A program made the translations under genes and the position numbers. The notes beneath the pieces are model-generated. The model did no database searches and was not told the DNA's origin. It saw nothing but the letters and a program-made list of their open reading frames with translations. Of a DNA stretch of 64,000 bases, positions 1 through 8,365 are shown in pieces. Source of the stretch: Blautia sp. (GTDB taxonomy: Bacteria; Bacillota; Clostridia; Lachnospirales; Lachnospiraceae); NCBI GenBank assembly GCA_029257805.1, contig JARIAR010000009.1, positions 124,001 through 188,000 on the forward strand, read 5' to 3'. The first letter of the stretch is position 1, and every line of letters begins with the position of its first letter.

Positions 1-243
1 TGCCGCCATTGCCATGTTACGTGTGGAAATTACTTTTTCTAATGTTTCCGACTCATATTTTGCATAACCTTTTACAGTTTCCACATAATTTGGGAGTAAA
101 TCATATCGTTTTTTTAAAGACACATCCAAAACAGAAAAGGCTTCTTCTGTTTTGTTTCTCAATGTAACCAGCTTATTATATGTGCGGATTACCCATAATG
201 CTACCAAAACAAATATGACAATTAATACAATTACAGCTACCAT
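1..243 (-). CDS. lemA: LemA family protein, 5' part only
   Basis: This is the N-terminal 81 codons of a LemA family protein; the rest lies beyond the left edge. One membrane segment fills about residues 2-17 (valine/isoleucine-rich), followed by the family's helical start: YNKLVTLRNKTEEAF and a KKRYDLLPNYVETVKGYA stretch, which is the LemA signature. LemA proteins sit in the membrane with an outward N-terminus and a cytoplasmic or extracytoplasmic helical bundle; their role is poorly known. The ATG at 243 is preceded by AGGAGGG at 249-255, and a consensus promoter lies at 278-306. Family call is firm; function is not. Confidence 0.88.
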   Translation of the reverse strand, partial: MVAVIVLIVIFVLVALWVIRTYNKLVTLRNKTEEAFSVLDVSLKKRYDLLPNYVETVKGYAKYESETLEKVISTRNMAMAA

Positions 244-277
244 AAATGCCCTCCTATCGTGTAATTTATATAAAAAG

Positions 278-306
278 ATTATATATGATTTCTATGTTCA
301 AAACAA
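278..306 (-). promoter_or_regulatory. Sigma-A type promoter of lemA
   Basis: On the minus strand, TTGTTT (301-306) and TATAAT (278-283) are separated by exactly 17 bases and lie 35 bases before the lemA ATG. It sits just downstream of the terminator of the preceding gene, so lemA has its own transcription start. Confidence 0.7.
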
Positions 307-330
307 TCCTATTTTTCTCTTTTTGAGAAA

Positions 331-379
331 TAAAACAGAGCCGCATTTTGAGGGGTCACCTCATTTTACGGCTCTGTTC
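331..379 (-). terminator. Rho-independent terminator of the pyruvyl-transferase-like gene
   Basis: A 9-bp stem, ACAGAGCCG (335-343) with CGGCTCTGT (369-377), encloses a second short stem (GAGG/CCTC) and is followed on the minus strand by TTTTATTT. It directly follows the stop at 392. Its arms and flanks are nearly identical to those of the terminator at 1655-1684. Confidence 0.85.
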
Positions 380-391
380 TTTGAATAAATA

Positions 392-1516
392 TCATTTTGT
401 ACAGGAAACTAATTCTTCTTTTAAAAATTCTAAAGATTTCTTCCGGGCTTCTGCAATTCTTTCATGCACTCTTTTATAATCAATTTTTTCAGGCAGGGAT
501 TCCTTTCCTGTAACCATAATACGATCAGGGACTCCAAATAAATCCAGAACTTCCTGGATTTTTGTATTACACTGTTCACGAGAAAAAATAACATATTCAC
601 GTTTAAACTGTGTACTAAGTATAATCCCATGGAAAGAATTTGTAACAACGAATTCTGCGTGCTTTACTAGCGATAAAAATTCTTCCACACCTGCATGATA
701 AAACATAATATGACCTTTATCTGCATTGCATGCCCTTAGACTGATTTCAACGATTTTCCATCCGTTTTCCTCTGCCATTTTCTCTGCATATGCTTCCATT
801 GCCGGATTATATCGTCTGGAATAAACTAACAGATATTTTTCTGAAACAAGCCTTTCAGAAGCCAGTTCATCATAATCTTCATATGTTAAAAGTAAAGTTG
901 GGTCAATTACTCTTTCCACCGGCACATCTGTGTGCTCTTTTACGTATGGAATCATCAGATTTTCTCTAAGACCAAATGCTTTAAAATTTTTTAAGCGTTC
1001 ATTTAAAACAGGATACATCTCATCTGTAAAGTTCGGATCTCCAAAACTTGCTGCATATGCCACAGAATAACTGTTTTTCATACAATCATAATTGGCATAA
1101 AAACCATCATCAAAACCGAACTCATCCGGACAAAAAATCGTATCACTGCCACATACAAAACCATTTAAATTTTCATCTTCTAATATGTCATTAAAATTGC
1201 TGGAAGTATATTTTTTCTTACTTTTTTTCAAATATGTATCGTAAAAATTATTAAATTTTTTGTAATTTTCTCTAATTGCCGGCATACTCATCTCACACAT
1301 CCTGTAAGATTCCTCATCTTTATCCCACATATTTTTAAATGGATTTAAAGGATCTTTATCTGCCATGGAGTCAGGACAGTAATCAACCAATATAGATTCC
1401 CATTTATCCTGTCCTAATTTGTTAATTGATTTATGCAACGCATATGACTGCAAAGCAGACCCATAATTTGTAAAATTACAATACATATTATAACTTACTA
1501 TTCCAAAATGTTTCAT
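392..1516 (-). CDS. Polysaccharide pyruvyl transferase family protein
   Basis: A 374-residue protein of the polysaccharide pyruvyl transferase family (PF04230), which moves pyruvate from phosphoenolpyruvate onto sugars of surface glycans. Family landmarks are the N-terminal NYGSALQSYAL motif at residues 17-27, a GFVCGSDTIF segment near residue 120, and VTNSFHGIILS at 291-301, which resembles a nucleotide-sugar or substrate loop. No signal peptide is visible, so it is cytoplasmic. It stands alone: there are no glycosyltransferases around it, which is odd for a glycan-modifying enzyme. The ribosome site is weak (AAGGAAAAG). It has its own promoter at 1585-1613 and terminator. The acceptor sugar cannot be told. 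Confidence 0.85.
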   Translation of the reverse strand: MKHFGIVSYNMYCNFTNYGSALQSYALHKSINKLGQDKWESILVDYCPDSMADKDPLNPFKNMWDKDEESYRMCEMSMPAIRENYKKFNNFYDTYLKKSKKKYTSSNFNDILEDENLNGFVCGSDTIFCPDEFGFDDGFYANYDCMKNSYSVAYAASFGDPNFTDEMYPVLNERLKNFKAFGLRENLMIPYVKEHTDVPVERVIDPTLLLTYEDYDELASERLVSEKYLLVYSRRYNPAMEAYAEKMAEENGWKIVEISLRACNADKGHIMFYHAGVEEFLSLVKHAEFVVTNSFHGIILSTQFKREYVIFSREQCNTKIQEVLDLFGVPDRIMVTGKESLPEKIDYKRVHERIAEARKKSLEFLKEELVSCTK

Positions 1517-1584
1517 TTCTTTTTCTTTTCCTTTTCTTATTATAAAATTCTTCTATATTCCGCAATTTTATCTAGCCGAAGATT

Positions 1585-1613
1585 ACTATACTATATTTTC
1601 CATCTTTTTACAA
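1585..1613 (-). promoter_or_regulatory. Promoter of the pyruvyl-transferase-like gene
   Basis: On the minus strand TTGTAA (1608-1613) and TATAGT (1585-1590) have a 17-base spacer. It lies about 70 bases before the ATG at 1516 and after the preceding gene's terminator. Confidence 0.7.
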
Positions 1614-1654
1614 TATTTTTATTTAATATCATCTGCTGTTCTCTTATTGAAATA

Positions 1655-1684
1655 AAAACAGAGCCGTAAAATGCGGCTCTGTTC
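1655..1684 (-). terminator. Rho-independent terminator of the enoate reductase gene
   Basis: ACAGAGCCG (1658-1666) pairs with CGGCTCTGT (1674-1682) across a 7-base loop and is followed on the minus strand by TTTTTATTT. It follows the stop at 1697. The same stem recurs at 335-377. Confidence 0.9.
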
Positions 1685-1696
1685 TTTAAAATATGA

Positions 1697-3643
1697 TCAG
1701 ATTTCTTTTGTCAGCTGATATGCCTGTGTAATTGCATCTTTAATATTTCCTACCTTTTGTGCATCACCCAGAAGATGATAGGTTAATCCGCTTTCTTCCA
1801 GCAATGCTTCCATATCTGGATTTGGACGATATCCCATGGCAAGAACAAGGGTATCCGCATCATCAATACAATGCTGCACATTATCCTGTGTATAATAGAT
1901 TTTATCTGTTTCTACACTTTCCACTTTTGCCTTACAGCAAATTTTAATGCCTTTTTTCATCATTCTCTGAACAAGAAGACTTCTTCCAGGGCCAGATTCC
2001 TGAAGCATAATTCCGTCTGCCATTTCAAGAAGAATAATCTCTCTATTTTTTGGGAAAAGATCATTTACCAATGGAGCTAGATAATCTGCAGTTTCACATC
2101 CTACAGAACCACCGCCTATTACCACTACCTTCCTTCCAGGAAATGCCTTTCCTGCAAGAACATCATCTGCTGTTACACATTCTTTGAAATTAGTAAATGC
2201 ATTAACAACCAGCGGTTTTGCTCCTGTACTTGCGATTACTTCATAATCAGAAAATTCTGTTTTCAGCATTTCTTTTGTAATTTCACAATTTAATCGAATC
2301 TGAACACCAGCTCGATTTAATTTTTTCTCCATATACTGGATTACTTTTGTTAATTCCTGTTTTGCAATAGGAACTGCAGCTAATTTCACCAGACCCCCAA
2401 GAGAGGATTCTTTTTCACACAAAACAACCTCATGGCCACGTTTTTTAGCTACAAAGGCAGCTTCCATACCTGCCGGTCCCCCACCAATAACAAGAATTTT
2501 TTTCTTTGTTTCAGCAACGGAAATGGTATCCTCATTTTCTAACTCTAAAGACGGATTTACGGTACAGGCCACACGTTTTCCGAACATAATACCATTTAAA
2601 CACCGCAGACAGCCGATGCATGGACGAATTTCCTCTTCTCTGCCCTCTTCTGCTTTACGAACAAATTCTGAATCACATAAATTTGCTCGTCCAATCATGC
2701 AGATATCTGCTTTTCCATTTGCAATTAATTCGTCAGCAAACCATGGCTCTGTGATTCTTCCTACAGTTGCTACCGGAATAGAAACATGCTTTTTGATTTC
2801 TTCTCCCACTTTACTGTGAGATCCCATAGGAGTTCCAGGGGCTGGAATAGAACTGCCGCGCATAATGGTAGTTCCACCAGATACATGAAGAAAATCAACA
2901 CCTGCTTTTTCCAGCTGTTTTGCCACATAAATGGCATCGTTGAGATTTTGTCCGCCATCTGTATATTCATCACCGGAAATACGTACATCAATAATAAAAT
3001 CTTTTCCACATGTTTTTCTTACTTCTTCAATTACTTCCAGAGTAAGACGAAGACGACCATGAATGTCTCCACCATATTCATCTGTTCTCTTATTATATAA
3101 TGGAGAAAGAAATCCGCCTAAAAGACCATGTGCATGTGCTGCATGAATTTCCACTCCATCGCCACCTGCCTGTTTCACACGGTAAGCAGCTTCTCCGAAC
3201 TGACGGATAATAACCTTTAATTCTTCTACTGTTACAGAACGTGGTGCTTCTTTTGCATAATACGGTCCCACATTAGAAGGTGCGATTAACTGTGGGGTTC
3301 CTGGTATAGGAAATGCCATATAAGCAGGATGAAATAACTGAGGAAGAATTTTTGTTCCATATTGATGAACAGCATCCGTCAATTTTTTCCATCCGGGAAT
3401 GAAAGAATCATCTGATATTGACATATCTCCCGGAAGATAAACATATGTAGGCTCAACCGTTGTCACCTCTGTTACGATCAAACCTACGCCACCTTTTGCT
3501 CTTGCAGCATAATGTTCCACTAATTCATCTGTTACATATCCGTTTTTTGCCAGATTTGTCGATATCGGGGGCATAAATACACGATTTTTTACCGTTGTCT
3601 CACCAATCTGAATAGGTGAAAGTAAATGCTTATAAGAATTCAT
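1697..3643 (-). CDS. NADH:flavin oxidoreductase, 2-enoate/2,4-dienoyl-CoA reductase family
   Basis: A 648-residue flavoenzyme that reduces activated C=C bonds with electrons from NAD(P)H. Residues 1 to about 330 form the Old Yellow Enzyme FMN barrel, with the substrate-site histidines in EIHAAHAHG (His167, His170). A [4Fe-4S] motif follows, with Cys342, Cys345, Cys348 and Cys360; the CX2CX2CX11C spacing differs slightly from the CX2CX3CX11C of E. coli dienoyl-CoA reductase. The C-terminal half holds two Rossmann folds (VIGGGPAG near 385 and VVIGGGSVG later) for FAD and NAD(P). Relatives include bile-acid BaiCD/BaiH and cinnamate reductase, so the substrate cannot be assigned. RBS AAAGGAGAGG precedes the ATG. 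An AraC gene lies directly upstream on the same strand and may control it. Confidence 0.9.
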   Translation of the reverse strand: MNSYKHLLSPIQIGETTVKNRVFMPPISTNLAKNGYVTDELVEHYAARAKGGVGLIVTEVTTVEPTYVYLPGDMSISDDSFIPGWKKLTDAVHQYGTKILPQLFHPAYMAFPIPGTPQLIAPSNVGPYYAKEAPRSVTVEELKVIIRQFGEAAYRVKQAGGDGVEIHAAHAHGLLGGFLSPLYNKRTDEYGGDIHGRLRLTLEVIEEVRKTCGKDFIIDVRISGDEYTDGGQNLNDAIYVAKQLEKAGVDFLHVSGGTTIMRGSSIPAPGTPMGSHSKVGEEIKKHVSIPVATVGRITEPWFADELIANGKADICMIGRANLCDSEFVRKAEEGREEEIRPCIGCLRCLNGIMFGKRVACTVNPSLELENEDTISVAETKKKILVIGGGPAGMEAAFVAKKRGHEVVLCEKESSLGGLVKLAAVPIAKQELTKVIQYMEKKLNRAGVQIRLNCEITKEMLKTEFSDYEVIASTGAKPLVVNAFTNFKECVTADDVLAGKAFPGRKVVVIGGGSVGCETADYLAPLVNDLFPKNREIILLEMADGIMLQESGPGRSLLVQRMMKKGIKICCKAKVESVETDKIYYTQDNVQHCIDDADTLVLAMGYRPNPDMEALLEESGLTYHLLGDAQKVGNIKDAITQAYQLTKEI

Positions 3644-3800
3644 GGTATCCTCTCCTTTGATCTATCTTTGTTCTTTGATTTATTTTACCATATTCTTTCT
3701 TTTTTCACCTGTTTTCATTGATATAACAACCGTCATATTTTGTTTTGTTTTTTATGTTTTTCCTATATTTTTTTTAAAACCGAACTGATTTTAACCGTTC

Positions 3801-4877
3801 TTATAAATATTTTTTCTTTTCACAAAAATGAAGCATCCATTTTCCTTCCGGACTGCTTTCCATAGAATCCCATTTTTCTTTTGGCTCACAGCATACCGTA
3901 TCTTCTTCTTTCCAAATTAACAATTGATCATCTTCATATAAAATTTCTCGCTGCTCTTCTATTAGATGTTTTAAAACTTGTTTTTGTGATTCATCTAATT
4001 TCATTTTTTGCGGTTCATTATTTTCACTGTAACGAAGATTTTGCTGAAACTGCTTCCGATATGTGCTGGGAAGAATGCCATATAACTCCTTAAATGTATT
4101 TGTATATGCTTTTGCATTTGGCATTCCACAATCCAGCGCAATTTTTTCAATTTGCTCTTTTCCTTCCAAAAGGATCTCTAAAGAATTTCGAACACGAACA
4201 TAAGATAAATATTTGATAAAAGAAATACCCGTATATTTTTTGAGCAATTTTGATGTATAAGAGGGGCTAAAAGAAAGTTGTTCCGCCACATCTCCTAATG
4301 ACAGAGGCTCTCCACAATGTTCATCTATATAACGGATTGCTTTCATATAATTTTCCTGCTGTTCTGATTGAAGCGGAAGCTCTTCCATAGTCGGCTGTTC
4401 TTTAACTGCAGACAATAAAACCAATTCAGCCATTAAAACATTTAAATGTAACAAATTACTTTTTTCTTCCATAAGCATTTTTACAAGTTCTCCTATTTTT
4501 CTTTTTAAAGAAAAATAAGTTTTACTATTTTTATTCTCAGTAAAGACACCCGAATAAAAACTGACAGTTGGATCGCCTGCCATAGACTCTGCCATTCGAC
4601 TAAAATCTACATGTATCGTTAAAATCATACTGTTTTCTGATTCATCCTTTATATTTACCATATGCATATCATAAGGAGCGATAATAATCATATCATGCTC
4701 TGTTAACGTACAGGAAAAATGCTCTGTTATAGCTTCATAACTTCCCTGTAACACATATGATATTTCCAGACTGCTTTGTCGTGTAAACACATTCTGGGAA
4801 AAGCTGTTTATACTAAGGCTTAACGGATAACCAAATTTTTGTCCTGAAAAATCATAGTATCCATTCATATTTTTCAT
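3801..4877 (-). CDS. AraC family transcriptional regulator with C-terminal extension
   Basis: A 358-residue regulator. Residues 1 to about 150 resemble an AraC-type cupin ligand domain (HDMIIIAPYDMH). Residues 178-277 are the double helix-turn-helix: LSLGDVAEQLSFSPSYTSKLLKKYTG and then IEKIALDCGMPNAKAYTNTFKELYGILPSTYR in the usual order. About 80 residues follow the DNA-binding domain, unlike most AraC proteins, which end there. The tail is acidic and aromatic-rich (Trp and Cys). It lies just upstream of, and in the same direction as, the enoate reductase gene, so that gene is its likely target. The ATG is preceded by AAGGAGTG. Confidence 0.85.
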   Translation of the reverse strand: MKNMNGYYDFSGQKFGYPLSLSINSFSQNVFTRQSSLEISYVLQGSYEAITEHFSCTLTEHDMIIIAPYDMHMVNIKDESENSMILTIHVDFSRMAESMAGDPTVSFYSGVFTENKNSKTYFSLKRKIGELVKMLMEEKSNLLHLNVLMAELVLLSAVKEQPTMEELPLQSEQQENYMKAIRYIDEHCGEPLSLGDVAEQLSFSPSYTSKLLKKYTGISFIKYLSYVRVRNSLEILLEGKEQIEKIALDCGMPNAKAYTNTFKELYGILPSTYRKQFQQNLRYSENNEPQKMKLDESQKQVLKHLIEEQREILYEDDQLLIWKEEDTVCCEPKEKWDSMESSPEGKWMLHFCEKKKYL

Positions 4878-4916
4878 ATAATCACTCCTTGTTATAGTTT
4901 ATGGTAAATAGTAAAC

Positions 4917-4947
4917 AAAATCCTGGATGTGTATATCCAGGATTTTT
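4917..4947 (-). terminator. Bidirectional hairpin terminator after rlmH
   Basis: AAATCCTGGAT (4918-4928) pairs perfectly with ATCCAGGATTT (4935-4945) around a 6-base loop. It lies 13 bases beyond the rlmH stop. The U-tract is stronger on the plus strand (TTTTTT) but is also present on minus (TTTTGTTT). Confidence 0.75.
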
Positions 4948-4959
4948 TGCTGTTATTTG

Positions 4960-5439
4960 TTATTTATGATAAGGCTCTCCATTTATGATTCTATAACTTC
5001 TATATATTTGCTCCAATAAAATAACACGCATAAGCTGATGAGGAAATGTCATTTTAGAAAAACTAAGGCCAAAATCAGCTCTTTTTAAAACACTGTTTCC
5101 AAGTCCTATAGAGCCTCCAATAATAAAAGTAATATGGCTTTCTCCCTGCGTGCCAAGATTTTCAATCTTTTTAGCCAATTCTAAAGAATCTAACATTTTT
5201 CCGTTGATTTCCAAGGTGATAACATAAGCATCTTCCCGCACATGTTTTAAAATTCTCTCCCCTTCTTTTTCACGGATCTGGTTCTCAACCGTTTCACTGG
5301 CTGCATCCGGTGTTTTTTCATCCGGTACTTCTATTATTTCTAATTTACAATATCTGCTTAAACGTTTTCGATATTCGTCAATTGCATCCCGAAGATATTT
5401 TTCTTTTATTTTTCCGACAGAAATAATGGTAATCTTCAT
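4960..5439 (-). CDS. rlmH: 23S rRNA pseudouridine-1915 N3-methyltransferase RlmH
   Basis: A 159-residue SPOUT-fold methyltransferase that methylates pseudouridine 1915 of 23S rRNA in helix 69 of assembled ribosomes. The N-terminus MKITIISVGKIKEKYLRDAI, the central FIIGGSIGLG of the SAM-binding trefoil knot and the C-terminal YRSYRIINGEPYHK are all hallmarks, and the length is exactly typical. It ends the uppP-ftsK-Dabb-rlmH run, starting 9 bases after the preceding stop, and a hairpin terminator follows. Confidence 0.97.
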   Translation of the reverse strand: MKITIISVGKIKEKYLRDAIDEYRKRLSRYCKLEIIEVPDEKTPDAASETVENQIREKEGERILKHVREDAYVITLEINGKMLDSLELAKKIENLGTQGESHITFIIGGSIGLGNSVLKRADFGLSFSKMTFPHQLMRVILLEQIYRSYRIINGEPYHK

Positions 5440-5448
5440 TTGCTAATC

Positions 5449-5748
5449 CTATTCCCTATAATCCATTGCAGCGCGATTGCAAGTTACACTTCTCACAATG
5501 GACGCAACCTTCAAATGATCCGGATTTGATGCATACGCTTTTAAAGCCTCCTCTGACTCCAATTCAGATATAAGGCAAAGATCATGGGTACTGGAAGTAA
5601 TTGGATTGGTTACTACAACAGCACTTTTTAAACCAGGTACCACTCCTACAAGTCCTTCCAAGCCCTCTTTAATCTGTACAGCAACTGCTGCTCTTTCTTC
5701 TTCTCCTATTTCTTCTTTAAATGACCATAATACAATATGCTTTACCAT
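5449..5748 (-). CDS. Dabb (stress-responsive alpha/beta-barrel) domain protein
   Basis: A 99-residue single-domain protein of the Dabb family (PF07876), a dimeric ferredoxin-like barrel related to antibiotic monooxygenases. It begins MVKHIVLWSFKEE and has the family's VVVTNPITSSTHDLCLISELESEEALKAYASNPDH core. The frame stays open upstream to 5796, into ftsK, but ATGGAGGATAACATG places GGAGG 6 bases before the ATG at 5748, which decides the start. It lies 22 bases after ftsK and 9 before rlmH, so it is co-transcribed. Substrate unknown. Confidence 0.85.
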   Translation of the reverse strand: MVKHIVLWSFKEEIGEEERAAVAVQIKEGLEGLVGVVPGLKSAVVVTNPITSSTHDLCLISELESEEALKAYASNPDHLKVASIVRSVTCNRAAMDYRE

Positions 5749-5770
5749 GTTATCCTCCATAATCTCTTTT

Positions 5771-8329
5771 TTATGATTCTTCCAAAACATTTTCAAATTC
5801 TTCTACTGTCATAAGAACTTTTCTTGGTTTTGTCCCTTCTTCCGGACCTACAACTCCTGCATCACAAAGCTGATCCATAATTCTGGCAGCTCTGTTAAAT
5901 CCAATTTTGAACATTCTCTGCAACATTCCAATAGAAGCTTTTTCTTTTTCAATAATAAACTTTCCTGCTTCTTCAAAATAAATATCTCTATCATCTCCGG
6001 TTCCGGCTGCTCCCATAGCAGAAAGACCTGCGGTATTAACCTGCTTTTCTATTTGTGCATCATACTCCACCTTAGGATTTTTATCTGCAAGAAATTCCAC
6101 CACGCTACTTACTTCTTCATCAGAAACAAAAGCACCCTGTAAGCGTGCAGGTTTTTGATACCCCTGCGGATAAAAGAGCATATCTCCCTTTCCGAGAAGC
6201 TTTTCCGCACCATTCATGTCCAAAATTGTTCTGGAATCTACTCCTGAAGAAACCGAAAATGCAATTCTAGAAGGCATATTGGCTTTTATTAATCCGGTAA
6301 TAACATTTACGGAAGGCCGCTGTGTAGCAATGATCAAATGAATTCCTGCTGCACGTGCCAATTGAGCCAAACGACATATTGCATCCTCTACTTCCCCTGG
6401 TGCTACCATCATTAAATCTGCAAGCTCATCTACAATAATTACAATCTGCGGCATTTTCTCCGGTTTTTCTTCGCCTTCCGGAATCTGCATATTTTCTATT
6501 TTGCGATTATATTCACTTAAATTGCGAACACCATATTCTGCAAAGGTATTGTAACGACTGCTCATTTCCGAAACAGCCCAGTTTAATGCACCTGCTGCTT
6601 TTTTGGGATCTGTGACAACAGGAATAAACAAATGAGGAATCCCATTGTAGACGCTTAATTCCACGACTTTGGGATCGATCATGATCAATTTTACTTCGTC
6701 CGGTGTTGCCTTGTACAAAATACTGATGATCAGTGTATTAATACATACCGATTTACCGGAACCTGTTGCCCCTGCAATTAAAAGATGGGGCATTTTTGCA
6801 ATATCAGCCACCACCGGTTTACCTGCAATATCTTTTCCTGCTGCAAAAGATAATTTTGATTTGGCATTCTTAAATTCTTCAGACTGAAGCAGATCTCGAA
6901 GCATAACCGCACTGTTTTCTTTGTTTGGAACTTCAATTCCTACGGCTGCTTTTCCCGGAATCGGCGCTTCTATCCGAATATCCGGTGTAGCAAGATTCAA
7001 TTTAATATCATCTGCAAGCCCTACAATTTTACTTACCTTTACACCCATTTCCGGCTGTAATTCATATCTGGTAACAGTCGGACCACAGCTTACGTTTGTA
7101 ACCGTTACATTCACTCCAAAATTATGCAGGGTTTCCTGAAGTTTGTGCGCTGTCTTTCTTAAATGTGCATCAGAATCTCCCTGAGATTTTCCGGTTCCTC
7201 TCTTTAAAAGTGACAATGAAGGAAACTGATATGTTTTTTTCGCTTTTATTCCCTGGTTGTCGATTTCATGTTGAATATTTTGAATTCCATGATCGATTTC
7301 TTTTTTGGAAGATCTGGGGTTTTTTGCTACATGGGTAGATGCACGTTCTTCTTTATGTGCATTTTCCATCTGGGGTTCCCTGTCTTCTTCTTTTTCTGCC
7401 GTTTCTATTTCTTCTTCCTGCACAGGCTGTGCACGATGAATACGAAATTCTATCTGTCCCTGTTCAGATGATTTATCATCAACCGTCAAAGAATCCGGGG
7501 ACTCTTTTGAAAATGGTTCTGAAAGATCTGATTCCGGCATTTTGAGATTTGTCCCCTCTAGAAACCCTTTCTTTTTGTCATGTTTGATTTCTTCCTCATA
7601 ATATTCCTCTTCCGAAGATTCTTCTGCAAGTGCTTCTTCCAAATCCCGTATACGTTTTGCTCTGCGTTCTTCTTTTATCTGCCGCCTCTGCTGTTCACGA
7701 AGCTCTTTTTTTAATTCACGTTCCGGCTGTCCTTCCATATATCTGTCCCGACCGCCCTTAATCAGCGCTGAAATCCCATCTGTAATATGATAAATAAATC
7801 CAAAAAAGGAATGCTGTGTAATTAAAATCAAACTTACAAGAAGAACCAAAATAATGATTACATACCCGCCTATCAAGCCAAATGCAGATGTAGTAGAAAT
7901 GCAAATAGCACCGCCTACAAGCCCGCCGCCTGTACGGTAATCAGAAGACAGATGATAATAATCCAGTAACGTCGTACTTTGCATATATCCTTCTGTTAAT
8001 AGCTGTACAAGACCACATGAAAATATAAAAAATGCAATTCCTGCTAAAATTTTTTTATATGCAAGGCGATTTGTACGATTAGAAAGAAAAAATGCCGTAC
8101 CAACAAATAATATTACCGGAAAAATATAAGCCAGAAGACCAACTGTCCCAAACAGGAAACTGCTGATCGCATTTCCTACAATTCCTCCAAGCCCAAAAGC
8201 ACTTACAAGAAGGATAATACATGCTGCAAGAATTACCAGAAGAATAATTTCTGCCTGGAAACCACCTGAAGCCGGCTGTTTTCTTTTTGTCTGCTGTTTT
8301 CTTTTTTTGTTCGTTTTTGAAACTGCCAT
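5771..8329 (-). CDS. ftsK: DNA translocase FtsK/SpoIIIE
   Basis: An 852-residue hexameric DNA pump that clears chromosome from the division or sporulation septum. Four hydrophobic segments lie at about residues 27-48, 58-82, 90-112 and 143-172; a long charged linker (Glu/Lys/Arg-rich, about 195-370) follows. The motor has Walker A GATGSGKS at 520-527 and Walker B IVIIVDELADLMM further on. The C-terminus holds the gamma winged helix (IGFNRAARIMDQLCDAGVVG) that reads orienting DNA motifs. Length is typical. It starts 36 bases after uppP. The sequence does not separate an FtsK from a SpoIIIE role. Confidence 0.96.
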   Translation of the reverse strand: MAVSKTNKKRKQQTKRKQPASGGFQAEIILLVILAACIILLVSAFGLGGIVGNAISSFLFGTVGLLAYIFPVILFVGTAFFLSNRTNRLAYKKILAGIAFFIFSCGLVQLLTEGYMQSTTLLDYYHLSSDYRTGGGLVGGAICISTTSAFGLIGGYVIIILVLLVSLILITQHSFFGFIYHITDGISALIKGGRDRYMEGQPERELKKELREQQRRQIKEERRAKRIRDLEEALAEESSEEEYYEEEIKHDKKKGFLEGTNLKMPESDLSEPFSKESPDSLTVDDKSSEQGQIEFRIHRAQPVQEEEIETAEKEEDREPQMENAHKEERASTHVAKNPRSSKKEIDHGIQNIQHEIDNQGIKAKKTYQFPSLSLLKRGTGKSQGDSDAHLRKTAHKLQETLHNFGVNVTVTNVSCGPTVTRYELQPEMGVKVSKIVGLADDIKLNLATPDIRIEAPIPGKAAVGIEVPNKENSAVMLRDLLQSEEFKNAKSKLSFAAGKDIAGKPVVADIAKMPHLLIAGATGSGKSVCINTLIISILYKATPDEVKLIMIDPKVVELSVYNGIPHLFIPVVTDPKKAAGALNWAVSEMSSRYNTFAEYGVRNLSEYNRKIENMQIPEGEEKPEKMPQIVIIVDELADLMMVAPGEVEDAICRLAQLARAAGIHLIIATQRPSVNVITGLIKANMPSRIAFSVSSGVDSRTILDMNGAEKLLGKGDMLFYPQGYQKPARLQGAFVSDEEVSSVVEFLADKNPKVEYDAQIEKQVNTAGLSAMGAAGTGDDRDIYFEEAGKFIIEKEKASIGMLQRMFKIGFNRAARIMDQLCDAGVVGPEEGTKPRKVLMTVEEFENVLEES

Positions 8330-8365
8330 ACCTAAGGCTTCCCTCCTAAAATGAAATATCTTTTC

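Noticed and set aside
152..388. Plus-strand open frame of 78 codons
   Set aside because: Antisense to the lemA start and overlapping a terminator; low-complexity, no ribosome site, while lemA on the other strand matches a known family.
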